Part shown: positions 46,646 through 57,708 of the stretch, piece by piece
Layout: every line of letters starts with the position of its first letter
How positions within the stretch are numbered: position 1 is the first letter of the stretch
Assembly (NCBI RefSeq): GCF_030272615.1
Contig: NC_081409.1
Span: 470,762,573 to 470,822,572, forward strand
Reading direction: 5' to 3'
Length of the DNA stretch: 60,000 bases
Source: Cryptomeria japonica
Taxonomy: Eukaryota; Streptophyta; Pinopsida; Cupressales; Cupressaceae
Notes under the pieces: generated by a model
Told to the model about the DNA's origin: nothing
Database searches by the model: none
The model's input: only the letters and a program-made list of their open reading frames with translations
Made by a program: the position numbers and the translations under genes

Positions 46646-48732
46646 CGCCCCTGTCCCTCACCCAGGGACCAGGGCGAAAGTGATATTTTATGCATATTGG
46701 TTATTGACTTGTTTAATTTGTTTTATGCAGGGTCTCCAGGAGGACAAATTGGACGTAAATTGAATATTTTGAAGATTTTTGAAGACTCAAAAATGATGAA
46801 TTTTGAATATTCAAGACAAGTTCGCTCCTGTCCCTCACCCAGGGACCAGAGCGATTTTCTTCAAACACACCTCCTTGGACATTTTTTGGATTTGAACTTT
46901 TGTTCATAACTTACGAAATGATGGTACCTTCCCCAGCAAAGGAAATTTGAGATGATAATTATGAAGATTTGACCCTAAGGAACAAAATCGCTCCTATCCC
47001 TCACTAAAGGACCAGAGCTTGTTTTTCAAAGTTACACTGTCCTTGTAGGACCAAGACAATTTTTTGATTGGAAGAGATCAAGGAGGGCATGTTTTTTCCA
47101 TTGAATATAATTTGAGCAATTGGCAAGCAAGGAAATATGCTAAAATGACAAAATCGCTCCTGTCCCTCACTGAAGGACCGGAGCTTGAATTCCAAGTTTG
47201 CCCAATCCTTACAAAATTTAAATAATTTCGTGATTTGAGAAGGACAAGGGAAGAATGCTTTGTTCATTGAATATAACTTGAGCCGTCTACGAAGTTGAAA
47301 ATCAACCCAAGTTGCAATAGGCGCTCCTGTCCTTGACCAAGGGACCAGAGCGATTTTTAAATGAAGCTCCTGTCCCTCTCCAAGGGACCAGAGCGATTTT
47401 CTCAAAAGACAAGTTTTGGCCAAGGTGAAGCGAATTTCAAGCTTGATATGAAGGAAAGAGGGCATAGTCACTCCATTTGAAGATAATTTCGGAGGTTGCA
47501 AAACGCAAAGTGAGCCCATAATGGCCAAGGCGCTCCTGTCCCTCTCCAAGGGACCAGAGCGATCTCCTCATAAGGCAAATTTCCCGCAAAGTTAAAACGA
47601 ATTTCATGTTTGGGATGAGTAAAGGAAGGCCTGATCGCTCCATTGAGGACAATTTTGAAAGTTGGCGAAACACAAGTGAGCTTATAAATGCAAGATCGCT
47701 CCTGTCCCTCTCCAAGGGACCAGGGCGAAATATAGATTGTCCAGCCTCCCTCTCCAAATTTGGACAAGTCCGAGCCTAGACACATGATGGCAATGATATT
47801 TGGAATGCCTTAAAGAAAAACGAAGTTGCAAAGACCACAAGCATTTGATGAAATTGGCTAAGGCGCTCCTGTCCCTCTCCCAGGGACCGGAGCGAAATCT
47901 TCAAATTTGCCTGATTGCCTAACATTTTGAAGTGCTACTGTCGTTTACAAGACTCGAGATGGGATAAGGAACAATGTTTTACGCCTTGAAGAGAATTTGA
48001 TGTTGATATGATTAAGGATTTGTGCCATGGACTAAATTTCGCTCCTGTCCTTCACTGGAGGACCAGGGCGATTTCTATAAAATCAAGCATCTCCCTCCAG
48101 AATCACGCCAAGGCAAGGTTTTACGAAATGAGAAACGCCTTTTGGAAAACGATGGACAAGGAAACGTCCACAAGAATTGACAATTTTTGGCTCAAGTATA
48201 AAATTCACTCTTGTCCTTCACTGGAGGACCAGGGCGAAAATCCTTAGAAGGGCTCGTTTTGTCTTGAGAGGGCGAATTGAACATGCATTAAGCGAACAAT
48301 AGAGATCATTGATTGCCTCACATCATAAATTGACAATTTGGAAAACGAGGATCAAGGACAAAAAGATGAAATCGCTCCTGTCCCACCAAGGGACCAGGGC
48401 GAAAATGGTTCTAAAGAGCATTCATTAAAAAATTGAATAGATCAAACTCAAAGTCACGAATGAAAACCCCATTTTGGACGTAAAGAAAGAAATTTCGAAT
48501 GTAAAAGGCAAGAAGTATGAGGTCTAGAATAAAATCGCTCTTGTCCTTCAGTCAAGGACCAGGGCGAAATTGCTTTAAAACAAGTTCCTTCCAAAGATGA
48601 AATAAATTAAACCCCAAATGCCAAGCAAGAATGCTATTTTGGACACCCAAGATGAGACTTGGAACGTGAGAAGCGAGAGATACAAGGCCAAAATGAAGGG
48701 GCGCTCCTGCCCCTCTCCAAGGGACCAGAGCG
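46646..48732. repeat. 14-copy array, ~166-bp period, hairpin core
   Basis: A core of about 31 bp (CGCTCCTGTCCCT, spacer, AGGGACCAGAGCG) starts at 46646, 46823, 46989, 47155, 47322, 47364, 47531, 47697, 47863, 48040, 48206, 48373, 48536 and 48702. Most steps are 163-167 bp, two are 177 and one is 42. The two arms of each core are nearly complementary, so every unit can form a small hairpin, and several changes keep pairing roughly intact. DNA between cores is much more diverged than the cores. Overlapping minus-strand frames are shadows. Confidence 0.92.
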
Positions 48733-49560
48733 ATCTTGTTAATATCTATTGTTTTCCATGCTTGGGCGCCAATATCATTCAAATTGCATTAAATGCCAAG
48801 TTCGATAAAACCTTGAAACATTTTGAAATTAAATTGACATTTAATAAGTGCGCATGGTATTTAATAATTAATTTAAGCCTTTAAAAAATCGAAAATTTTA
48901 GTTATAAAGGCATTTTAAATTAATTAATATTAAATAAATTTAAGAAAGAGCGCTTCGGGGGTATTATTTTAATATTATTTATGAAGTCGGCCTCTTCTTT
49001 TATTTTATTTTGTTTATTTTTTGGCCTATTTTCCAAGTCGGCCTATTGGAAATTGCCAAGATGAGCGCCTATATAGTGGAGGTGTGTTGAGCGATTTTAA
49101 TCCATCATTCATTCATTTGTTCAAAAACGATTTTTGAAGAAGTAATAAAGGAGCGAAATCTCATCCAAGGAGAAGTGCGAATTTTGATCCAAGAAGGAGT
49201 GCGAACTTTGTTGGAGGTTAGAGGAGTAGCGAATTTTCCCCAAAGCGTTGAAGGCTAAGGGTGGTGAAATTGCTAGAGGAAGCTCACGTTGAAGACTTCG
49301 ATCCACATTTTGCCTAGCAAACTTGCTTAATTTTGCATCTTTTTTTTGAGTTAGTTCTCAAGTGGAGGTATGGTGAGATTGTCCTAGTCTCAATTTTGAA
49401 TTTTGAATTTTGAATTTTGAATTCCAAATTGCGTCATCATATTTAGGAAATGATAATTTAAAGATTTATCATGAAGTTTCCTAGATTTAAACTCTTTCTA
49501 ATCTATATTTCTACATTGCGAAGCATGTTGCTCATTATGAAATGTTGTGAAGGTGTCAAG
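48733..49560. other. LTR-A region between array and ORF
   Basis: AT-rich sequence followed by the TATA-like box at 49070, then a stretch with four GAATTTT-type repeats (49393-49425). It would be the leader of the ORF transcript if the first TATA box is used. An upstream in-frame ATG lies at 49471. Confidence 0.5.
49070..49077 (+). promoter_or_regulatory. TATA-like box upstream of the LTR-A ORF
   Basis: GCGCCTATATAGTGGAGG lies about 490 bp before ATG 49561, after the array. LTR-B has a TATA-like box in the corresponding place. Confidence 0.5.
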
Positions 49561-52500
49561 ATGGCGACCCCAAAGCCAGGAGCATCCACCAGTCGTCCAG
49601 CCCTCATGAAGGAAGATCAAAGGAATGAAGAAATGGAGACCAAGATCGTGTCAAAATGGAGCAACATTGGAGATACCAACTTGGGAAACTTCAGTGTGAA
49701 GAAGTTTCGAGAGGTCCCTTACATTGGAAAGCCATCACCTGTCGCAAGGAGAATAATTTGAAGTGGCATTATCAAGGCGGCCGGCTTCCCTCCAGCAGTC
49801 CAGTGCCATGAGCTGATGATCGAGTGTGCTCGCCATTATGACCCACAGTCAAGATCGATCGTGTCCAAGGAAGGAAACACTTTGGCTTATCTTTCAGATG
49901 AGGCTGTCAGTGAAGCTCTTCACCTACCAGAACATAAGGATATGATTTACAAAAGCTTGGAAGGAGCTAGATCCATGTACGAAGATGATCCAGACACTTG
50001 CTTGAGCATCATCAACAAGAATTGGCTACTCAAAAGTCGTCCTCGCCTGAGCAAGATTCCCAACACACCACATAGGATCGACTTCCAGGAGGAGTACAGA
50101 GATTTGATAACCTTACTCAATCGAGTTACAGGGGCTCCTCAAGCCTTCTATTTTGAGAAGTGGATGTTCTTCTTCATCCAAGTGATAGTTCAAGGAAAAG
50201 GAACAATTCATTGGGCTAGAATCGTTAGCCATTGCTTGGACGTACAGTTGAGAAGACTGAAGGCTACTAAATCCTTTCACATGAGCTTGTACATCATGTA
50301 TGCCTTGATCAGGAGTTTTGAATATGCAGGACTACCTCACAGAGGATCGATTGGAAGAGGACCTGGAGAAGTCAGAGTTTGTGAATCTTATGTTCATTTG
50401 CATCATCCACCTGGGAGTAATTACAAGTTAGTCAATGATACTTTCACAATGAACATCACCAGGACACTACAAGGCGGGATTCATAATCCGCTATCTCAAG
50501 AGGCACAAGAACTTGTAAAGAGGTATGGTGCTTGGTTTATCCAATTCCAGAAGTTTACATATATCAGAGTTCATGGGTGTCCTTCACCTCCATATATGTT
50601 GCCAAGATATCCGACAGACAGAATAGTACTACTTGAGGTGACTAGGCAGTTGGCAGCTTATGCGAAGGCATTCAGACACAGGCATGGAAATGGGATTCCT
50701 GTACCTATCATACTAGGGAATTCAGTTGAGGTATGTCCTAATGCTCCAACTTTAGATGATGCAGAAAGGGAGTTGGCCTTATATTCATTTTCATTCTTTT
50801 CATTGAGGGAGAATTTTGATCCTTATGGGCATATAGAAGAGACAGTTGGTAGAAAATACAAGCATGAATGTCAGGTAGAGGACTTTTGGATGAATCTCTC
50901 AGATGATTTGGAAGTGAAAAGAAAGATGCATTCCAGATTGCATTTGGATTTCATCAGGAAATGCAAAGTTTACAGAGTGGCTGATCAAGCTCAGGACAGT
51001 GGCAGGCACCTCCAATCCTCTTATGATAGAGAGGACAAGGCAGTAAAGATAGATTGGAATGAACCTGAGGTTGTGGACTTGAAAACTTTGATGGCTCCAG
51101 TTTTGTCCTGTACTCGCAGATGGGTTGATGTGCAACGTCAAAAGTTGAGAGAGCAAAATATATCAATGACTTTTACTTTGGAGGAAAGGTCGACAGAAGG
51201 AGCAAGCGTAAGTGAGGGCCATCCTCATTCTAGAAGCACAAGCGAAGGCAATCCTCACCCCAGAAGCGTAAGTGAAGGCAATCCCCATCATAGAGGTGCG
51301 AAGAGGAAGGAAAGACCTGAGAAAAGAGAATCTTCCAAGAAGAAGCAAGAGGCCAATCGAGATCGCTCATCCGGCACATCTTCTCGACAAGAGAAGAGGA
51401 CACTGGAAGTTGAGGAATCTATGGAGTCAATGGTTCAGAATGATAAACATGACGAAGGACAGGCATCTCAACGTTCATCAAGTCAATCTCCCCAGGTCAA
51501 TGAACTACATGAAGACAAGGATGATGATGAAGCAACATCTCCTCTCCGGAAAGAAGAGACACTACCTAAAGAAATACAAGTTAGAGAGACAAGGTCCGCC
51601 ATTCCAGATTGGTTGAAGGAGAGATTAACAAGGGTGATTGTGATCGAGGACGAAGATAATGTGATTGATTTAGATAGCCTTGTTGGAGATTCTCAGGGAG
51701 TAACAGAAAAGAAGAAGGCCACCAAAATGTCCAAGATGATCAGAGATGAAACAGGGTCCAGGAAGTTGCAGATAGCTACACCGGCAGTGGACAAGTACGA
51801 GGGTGAGATCCTTGCAGAAGAGTATGATGTAGAAACCGTTGAGCTTGGTCCACTCACCACCGAGCAGGCATTAGATGAGGCAACTGATTCATTTGAGGCG
51901 CTTAAAGATAAACTTAAGGAAGAAATGGAAAAGAATAGAAAACTTGAGAGAGAGGTCGGTGCTTGGAGAGGCTACTTTAGTCACCTCAGTCAGCCTTTGG
52001 GACGTCAGGATCCAACAGTATCTCCTGTGCAAGCACTTCCCCTTGAATCAGTTGGTGAAGCAGAGAAAGTTAAGAGCTTGGTCCAGCTTATGAGCTCTTG
52101 GATTAACAAATCCCATACAGTTGCCATTGAGTTTGCAACAAGAATGATGCAGACCATTCATCGGGCTATCCAGGTCCTTGAGATCATCCACAACCTAATG
52201 ATAACAGTAGCCGCCTTTGCTCATACTAAAGATGTTATCATTCCTGTTCTTCAAGTAATCAGGCAAACACCAAGAAAGATCTTAGCACAAGAAAAAATAA
52301 TGGATGGAGGAGCTCATAATTTACTCCAGTGGTCTACTTTACTCCAGATGAAGGAAGTTCTCTTCGAGGACACCAGCACCAAATGCAATCAAGTAGAGGA
52401 GGTCATCCATCCGATCCAGGACAAGGTGTTTGGGGTTTTATGTACTATTCTTGGCAGAAGGATCGAAGTTGAGATAGATGTGGATCTTCAAGAATTGGAA

Positions 52501-52788
52501 GAAAGGGTCAAGGTCATCTTTTGCAAAGATGAGAATGTTATTACAGATGAGCAAAGAGATCAGATGTTTGCTACTATGCTCCTGATTGAGAAAATTAAGG
52601 AACTCGAACCTGAATGGGACGTAGCTCTTCTCAAGGCCTTTGATCAGATTATTCACTTGGAGGAACGAATGAGGAATCTTCCTGAGATTCCTATTGCTGA
52701 GATTGAGGGAATCGTGTCCAGATTCATTGCATATGCTAAAAAGGAGCATTGGAAAGGGAATAAGGTTCTAGAAGAGAGGTTGTTATAG
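49561..52788 (+). pseudogene. Long ORF of LTR-A with one in-frame stop; function unknown
   Basis: From ATG 49561 (MATPKPGASTSRP) the frame runs 1,076 codons to TAG 52786-52788, broken only by TGA at 49759-49761 (codon 67). ATG 49471 in the same frame could add 30 residues. An N-terminal domain (to about residue 470) has CHELMIECARHYDP, shared with the ORF at 32494. Next come repeated SEGNPH.R units (51204-51300), a lysine/arginine-rich stretch (about 51298-51370), acidic serine-rich sequence, and a helical, probably coiled-coil C-terminal half (LKDKLKEEMEKNRKLEREVG near 51900). There is no protease, reverse transcriptase, RNase H, integrase or CCHC finger, so it is not ordinary gag-pol. Resemblance to plant transposon-associated proteins is only an impression. 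The stop could be a single mutation. Confidence 0.7.
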
Positions 52789-52981
52789 ATGACATGGCAC
52801 CTTAATTGTCATTGGTCTATGTTTCCTAGATTTTTGTGCCAAATTAAATATTTGGCTATGCATTTAATGTTGTGCAATAAAAAGGGAACTTTTGTAATAA
52901 AACCCTAATTAGGGTTTAGGTGTCAAAATCTCAGCCATTGATCTTCTTTTGATCTGGGCCGTTCATTGTAATTGAGGATGC
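52789..52981. other. Conserved block before second TATA of LTR-A
   Basis: AACCCTAATTAGGGTTTAGG (about 52902-52921), then CCATTGATCTT and GATCTGGGCC, match the minus strand of LTR-B near 7800-7870 in order and spacing. This is the best conserved part of the family after the head. Confidence 0.6.
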
Positions 52982-52989
52982 TATATATA
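52982..52989 (+). promoter_or_regulatory. Main TATA box of LTR-A
   Basis: GATGCTATATATACCCTC. With AATAAA 168 bp downstream it gives the U3-R-U5 order of an LTR, followed by about 690 bp of U5. Confidence 0.6.
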
Positions 52990-53149
52990 CCCTCACTCAT
53001 TTTCATTTTGTCATTAGAGATTAGAAGATTAGAAAATAAGAAATAGTTAGAAGTTTAGAGCCTTTGGAGAGAAGAAAGTTATTTTGTAGAAAGATTGAGC
53101 ATTGAAGAAGGAATTTCAAGCAATTGTTGTCTATTTTGGCTTTGAGATC

Positions 53150-53155
53150 AATAAA
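53150..53155 (+). terminator. Polyadenylation signal in LTR-A
   Basis: AATAAA in GATCAATAAAATATTG, placed as expected for the end of R. Confidence 0.5.
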
Positions 53156-53847
53156 ATATTGAAGTTATGGTGTTTTATTGCAATTCTTGTGGCTATCTTC
53201 ATGGTTATTTACTTTCTTGAATCATTCTCAGTCGAAGTAGTATTTAAGTTTGAAAGGACTAAGTGTTGGGCTTGATTTTGGTGAGATTCACGTTCCAAAC
53301 CACTAGCTTCTTACTGATTGTGGGAACGCCTTGTGTGGTCAACTGGAGAGACTTGAATTACTTAAACCTTCAATCGTCATTGAGCTTTGGATATGTGCCT
53401 TTGTGGTAGTGTCCATGATCCTTGATGAATTGAAAAATCATTTGTTACCTTAGAAGATCGCATCAATTTCAGTTGGGTTGTTACTTCATGGCAATATTGA
53501 AATTGGTAGAATCTTGCCAAGTCTAGCCTACATTAGGTCATTCATAGGATTAAATCAGAATTTATCCCTTGCAAACTCTACCTTTTGATCTTTTTGAAGA
53601 ACTTATTAGTTTTAGGAAATCTTGTTCCTGCAAATCGGAGGACGTAAGGCCCCTTGATGAAACAGCATTCACAACCACCACTAGTGCTTATCCACACGTA
53701 GAGACCCTACATAAAAGAACATTGGAGTCACCCTGATTGATCCTTTTTTGCGACATCTTCAGCAATCAGAGGCTTTATTCAAGAGAGGATAAGGTACCCT
53801 TGGGTATTTTATTCTGTGTATGATTGTGTACAAAATACACGTCAACA

Positions 53848-53852
53848 CTACT
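53848..53852. repeat. Target-site duplication of LTR-A, right (CTACT)
   Basis: Equal to 46174-46178. Confidence 0.8.
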
Positions 53853-54828
53853 CCAGGTTGATTTAATTTCAGAAGAAAAATCATTTAAGAGCAGATGGCT
53901 TTACAGAAATACATTATTCCTACCCTAGAATGCCCAACTCACAGTTAAATCGAAATATAATAGAGAGTATTTCTGCATTTTCTTCCTTCAAATAATTCAA
54001 CCAAGAATTTCAAACTCAAAAGAAGGAATAGAGGAATAAACAAGCTTGCTGGGTTTCGTAAATATCACATGACCTGAAATTCAGAGGATAACTCAACTTG
54101 ATTAAGCTCTTAAAGTGCAGTTCTTCTCTTTTGAAACTTCCTGAGCTTTTACCAGCAGAATAAACCCCAAATGGATGCAGTGCTTACTGCAGGAGAATGC
54201 TAGGAAATACTGAGCTTCCAAACATTTCTCAAAACCCTTTTTCCATAGTACCTATCGCTCCTCCCCAAACATGCCATATACCTCTTCAAAAATGAGGCGG
54301 ATTCCCCAACTCGGCCTAATCTCAAGCAGTTACGAGAATTTTCTTCCAAGAAGGATCACGCGAAAATGATGTCGAGCCCCTCACACAAGTTTTGCGTCCA
54401 GAAAATGTTTGTCTTCCGGGAGAAGCAACTGGTCATGCCAAATGGCCTTCCTGCCATTCAAAGCTTCTTAAGGAATCACATAATTTCATTTCCCTTTTGT
54501 TGAATTCCTTAATGGAATAAAAACATATGGCATGAAAAGTTTATTTGAACATATTATTCCATATTATACCCGATAATGTATTTCAAAGACATTGTATTGA
54601 GCATTGATTAATACACATTGTATTAAGAATAGGATTGATGTTTTATTTGATATCCTTGTTTTGTGCCATCTTATACATTTTGCGGCTTTAAGAAAGATTT
54701 AAAATAAATTAATTCAATATTAGAGCCCCTTTTAATTTATTTTTATATATACTTAGCTATATTTTAAAAATAGCCATAATAGAATCGGCCAATGCTTTGC
54801 ACAAAAGGACCTTATGTTGCAAGAACAT
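53853..54828. other. Sequence beyond LTR-A, host repeat continues
   Basis: Non-coding. It joins 46173 if LTR-A and one copy of CTACT are removed. Nothing further was recognised. Confidence 0.4.
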
Positions 54829-56023
54829 TGTTGAAGTTTGGATCAGATTTATATAGGTTGATATTTTATTTTATTTTATTTGGATATCACACAATATTTT
54901 GTCTAAAGTAACAGCTTATTGTCTTACAGATTGCTGCCGTTTACTATCACAATAATATTGGCTACAAACTGCTCTCTTAATGATGGCGACTGTTGAATGT
55001 AATTCTGATCTGGAGAGCTTTCCTTATCTTCACCGTTTTTCGTATTTCACACTTTGCTTCCAACGATAGCAAAGTATTTAAGCAAGTAGTGATCCACAAA
55101 GGAGTCATGACTCCTTGTGGAACCGACATGGTTCTCCAAGGAGTCGTGACTCCCATGTGGAGTCACGTTGGTGTTTATGGCCCGATGCATATCCCACGAT
55201 AGTATCATCGGGTTCTTCAAACAATTAATCGGTCACTTAAACCATTTGTTATATGCACTCAAACACATCATATCGGTTAGAGTCTCTAATGAAATAACAT
55301 AATTATATATATTATTAAATGTTGAAGGCCTTAAGGCCAATTTAACATTTAATTTTATCCGACTGAAGCTATAAATCATCAACAAACATTAATATATTAT
55401 ATTCATATATTTACGTTACCAAACATGAGCCAGAGAAATTTTTAATTATTTATTAAGAATAATAAAAAATATTAATAAATAAATTAATAATAATAACCAA
55501 CTAACTTGGAGACCAATCGATGACTTAGAATCATGAAACCCTAAAACCTCTATATAGACCAGTTAGGGTTACCTGACGCGACAGGTTGACGAAAATAACA
55601 TGGTCAACATGAGACGACCTGTCTCACTTTCTGTTAGGGTTTTCAGATGGCATGGGTTCTCTTTTCCTTACCTTCTGACTTGATGATACTTCCCCTCCCT
55701 TCTCGGAGGACGACGAACTCCTGCACACACTTGGCCAGTTCAAACAATTAGTCTGAAATCTTGTCATAACTCTGACATTTCAAAAATATTATCGACAAAG
55801 TAAACATCTTAAATATCATCATGTTAAATATCAAAACATCAATTTAACAGTTGTAAGTCATTATTTCAATGTACTAAGCACAAATGCCATCTAGGGCATC
55901 ATAACTCAATTATAATATAAACATCGAGAGCATCATCACTCAATTATAATATAAACATTTAGGGCACATTTAACATCGCGTAAATATTGCATAAAACAAC
56001 TAGTGCACAAATGAGATGTAACA
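54829..56023 (-). mobile_element. Minus-strand LTR-like repeat, short form (1.2 kb)
   Basis: Same family as 19454-22505. It starts (minus) TGTTACATCTCATTTGTGCA and ends GATCCAAACTTCAACA. A TATA-like TCTATATAG on the minus strand (near 55550) is intact here but lost in the long form. Flanks (AACAT and GTTTC) show no target duplication. Confidence 0.6.
55094..55161. repeat. Palindrome cluster in minus-strand LTR
   Basis: CCACAAAGGAGTCATGACTC continued by CTTGTGG (55094-55120) is a near-perfect palindrome. GGAACCGACATGGTTCTCC (55119-55137) follows, then a third palindrome TCCAAGGAGTCGTGACTCCC continued by ATGTGGA (55135-55161). The layout matches 26063-26127 in the copia element. Confidence 0.8.
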
Positions 56024-57666
56024 GTTTCCCCAAATAGATCATTGGTTCTTGCTTTTGTAGAGTACCTATGCATTTGGCTTAGCTGAATCTGTAGCTTTGT
56101 TACCCAGCTAGCTGCTATGTAAACTTTTCTATATTTGGTTGTGAAACTGGATTGTTGAAGTAGCTTAACTTACAATCTGCTCCCTTACATGCATGTACAC
56201 ACTCACTCATATGCATCATAAATCTAGAGGCCATCATTTAAACCATAGTAACTAGGATACTTAAGTATACAGATGAGGATCCCATGTTTACTCCCGTACT
56301 CACATCTTTAGGTGACCATATTTATATATGGTATAGCTGCAATGTTATTCATTTACCCCCACGTCCTAATTTGTTTATAGACATATCCTGATTTGGAATG
56401 ACATCTCCATGCCATACCCACATGTCTTCAAGTGATAATGAATTAAGCATCCAAGAGGCTTAGTGTTTTAGAGTTGAATTTTGAACATTCACAAACATGA
56501 TCATGTTTTCACATGTGTGAGAAAGTTGTCATGTTAGAAAAAATAAAAAAACAACAAACTTAATAGAATGTTGGAAGTCGTGAGCTGTCACTTGCACTCT
56601 TCATGCCACATTTATCATTAAAATGCATATTTTCTGTCTTTTTCTGCCATTTAAACCATCAAATTTTAGGCATTTGTGTGTGTGCATGATTCATTATTCA
56701 GGGAGAATGAAATTTAGGAAAAATATGCTTTTTCTCCTGATTGTTTAAATTCATTCATCAATAATTTAAATTATTTTTGTGATTATAACTTGAGTTTCTT
56801 AGTCAGCTTTAAAATGATTCAATTGTCATCTTTTAATTGAAGTGAAACTTGTTTGTTTGTATCTAAAAACCTTATTATTGTAAACTGGTGCCAGGAAAGA
56901 GTTATGGCGGAAATCTGATCAATTTAGTCTGATTAAATCAGTTACCTTGCATTTTAAATTTTGAATTTGTGAGATCTCCATTGGCTCTTACAATTATGAT
57001 ATATTTCTAAAATAACTGTAATTGCATCCTTTTAAGAGTCATCCATTTTTATTTACTTTGACAACATATCTGTCTTTTAATGAGAGTGTTGTGATATTTG
57101 TGTCAAATTAATACTGCTTCCTTTCACTTGCACATTTGAATATATAATACAATTCATTGATGGCATTCAAATATTTGTGTTGTATAGTGAAATCTATTGT
57201 GGTTCTGCTTGCGAATAGTATTAACTGCAATTACCTTGCAACTTGTGAGTAAAAAAGTTTTAATTATGGAGCAGTATTTGTCCATCAATTTTATAATCTT
57301 AAGAATGTTTTGATCTGTTCTTTTTGTCAGTTATGCCATTGTGAGTGTGGTGTGCTATTGTTTGGAAATAGATGCTTTCATTTTCAATGCTACAAAAATA
57401 ATGCTGGTTTGTCAATGTATCTTCTGGTCATTACCCTACTTTGTGAAGCTATATGATTTCTTTTCCTGTGATACTTGTTCTTATGTTTTATTGTTGTAAC
57501 ATTTATTATGCAGATTTCTTTTGTGAATGTTTCTTTCTCGTCCATTGTTAGTTACTGCTTGAAGAGAATACATATGAAAAGTATTTTTAGTATAAAAGCT
57601 TATGAAATTATCTTTAGAAGGTACTATGGGACTGTATGCTGACAAATTAATTGCACTTTCCTGCAG
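56024..57666. other. Intron sequence before exon D
   Basis: T-rich, non-coding, with no clear transposon. It reads like old intron sequence and ends in a pyrimidine tract and CTGCAG. Confidence 0.5.
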
Positions 57667-57708
57667 AGAAGGCCCCCACTACCAGAGCATTTGAGAAAGC
57701 AGCCTCAG
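57667..57708 (+). CDS. DUF266 gene, probable exon D
   Basis: Forty-two bases between CTTTCCTGCAG and GTAAGA encode RRPPLPEHLRKQPQ in phase 0. Following HCK of exon C, this fits the family's usual HCKRRPPLPE-type stretch, which normally leads to the CIPDEHYVQTLL motif. That next exon was not found in the remaining 2.3 kb. The match is short, so the assignment rests on phase, splice sites and local similarity together. Confidence 0.6.

Larger units (their letters stand above)
46179..53847 (+). mobile_element. LTR-A: 7.67-kb LTR-like unit, probable giant solo LTR carrying an ORF
   Basis: It starts TGTTGTGACCATTTCACACA and ends TACACGTCAACA, with CTACT directly outside both ends. In order it contains the head with CATCGCCCCATT, a 14-copy array (46646-48732), a TATA-like box (49070), a long ORF with one stop (49561-52788), a second TATA box (52982), AATAAA (53150) and a U5-like tail. 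The head, the second TATA block and the last 75 bp align with LTR-B, which has its own duplication. No second head and no TGG binding site after CAACA occur inside, so it is not a two-LTR element. If it is one LTR, its U3 is about 6.8 kb. An element class with unlike ends is the alternative. Confidence 0.75.
31022..57666 (+). other. Proposed 26.6-kb intron of the DUF266 gene
   Basis: It starts GTAGAA after exon C and ends CTTTCCTGCAG before exon D, both in phase 0. It holds the TCGA-array fragment, the nested hAT pair, LTR-A and a minus-strand LTR. Introns of this size filled with transposons are known from conifer genes. The span depends on exon D being real. Confidence 0.6.

Noticed and set aside
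46646-48732. CRISPR-like array (conserved 31-bp cores with variable spacers)
   Set aside because: The spacers are long, related to each other and far from the 30-40 bp range; the setting is a eukaryotic LTR-like unit.
49561-52788. Ordinary retrotransposon gag-pol
   Set aside because: No CCHC finger, protease DTG/DSG, reverse-transcriptase YxDD, RNase H or integrase motif was seen in over 1,000 codons.
46179-53847. Complete two-LTR retrotransposon
   Set aside because: The head occurs only once, and no CAACA-TGG junction is visible inside.
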